Part shown: positions 40,985-41,087 of the stretch, piece by piece
Position numbering within the stretch: position 1 is the stretch's first letter
Layout of the letters: the number at the start of each line of letters is the position of its first letter
Origin: Oscillatoriales cyanobacterium USR001
GTDB taxonomy: Bacteria > Cyanobacteriota > Cyanobacteriia > Cyanobacteriales > Microcoleaceae
DNA length: 41,087 bases
Reading direction: 5' to 3'
Assembly: GCA_001698425.1 (NCBI GenBank)
Contig: MBRE01000058.1
Location: 1 to 41,087 of the forward strand
Notes under the pieces: model-generated
The model's input: only the letters and a program-made list of their open reading frames with translations
The model's database searches: none
What the model was told of the DNA's origin: nothing
Position numbers and translations under genes: made by a program

Positions 40985-41087
40985 GATGCACCTATTAATT
41001 ATAGATTCTACAAACTGTTTCGCGATCGCTTCTAATTGCCGCTTCTAATTGCCGATCACAGGTTCATTTAAACCCACATTCCGCACC

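Overview
The window is cyanobacterial chromosome. The octamer GCGATCGC (HIP1) occurs more than thirty times by eye. The str cluster reads rpsL-rpsG-fusA-tuf-rpsJ, and there is a zinc-free S14, a glutamine synthetase inactivating factor family, a Wzy/Wza/Wzc-type exopolysaccharide set and an NrtS-like protein. The AT-leaning composition and abundant short dispersed repeats suggest a large-genome, probably filamentous, cyanobacterium; that last step is inference.

Layout. 1-1.29 kb: three small accessory genes (one unknown, then a coupled DUF6883-like/DUF4926-like pair), followed by a decayed scrap of the first gene. 1.55-6.85 kb: str ribosomal/elongation factor cluster, with the fusA-tuf and tuf-rpsJ spacers filled by heptamer repeats. 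6.85-7.24 kb: nested palindromic repeats. 7.24-14.99 kb: class II glutamine amidotransferase, an aldo/keto reductase remnant, a large Cache-HAMP-histidine kinase-receiver-SpoIIE phosphatase protein, an apparently solitary m5C DNA methyltransferase, miaB and a Thr/Pro-repeat lipoprotein. 15.26-19.19 kb (minus strand): small protein plus retropepsin-like protease, then a coupled AAA-type ATPase plus TPR protein. 19.4-26.9 kb: a TgpA-like membrane protein lacking transglutaminase catalytic residues, and an exopolysaccharide set (O-antigen ligase/polymerase, Wza-like export protein, Wzc-like kinase). 26.9-30.0 kb: nth, rpsN, a secreted protein and a Rieske non-heme iron oxygenase. 30.09-30.69 kb (minus): three tandem gif genes, one full-length IF7 and two virtually identical 45-aa short forms, behind an NtcA-type site. 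31.0-36.6 kb (minus): recR, a SUI1 factor translationally coupled to a large plasmid-type primase-helicase (CyRepA-like), and a tandem LecA-like lectin. 36.9-41 kb: recG, a PD-(D/E)XK/Rpn-like protein and an NrtS-like membrane protein.

How the parts fit. The str cluster and rpsN serve translation; miaB modifies tRNA; recR, recG and nth serve DNA repair. The gif cluster and the NrtS-like gene belong to nitrogen control and uptake. The Wzy/Wza/Wzc set should make and export a surface polysaccharide. The parts most worth a second look are the gif triplication, the split ATPase/TPR pair (layout resembling a STAND sensor cut in two), the primase-helicase/SUI1 operon, the two-domain LecA-like lectin, and two dispersed repeat families: a hairpin family seen mostly between convergent genes, and a heptamer family seen mostly in gene leaders in a fixed orientation. 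No tRNA, rRNA, complete insertion sequence or CRISPR array was seen.
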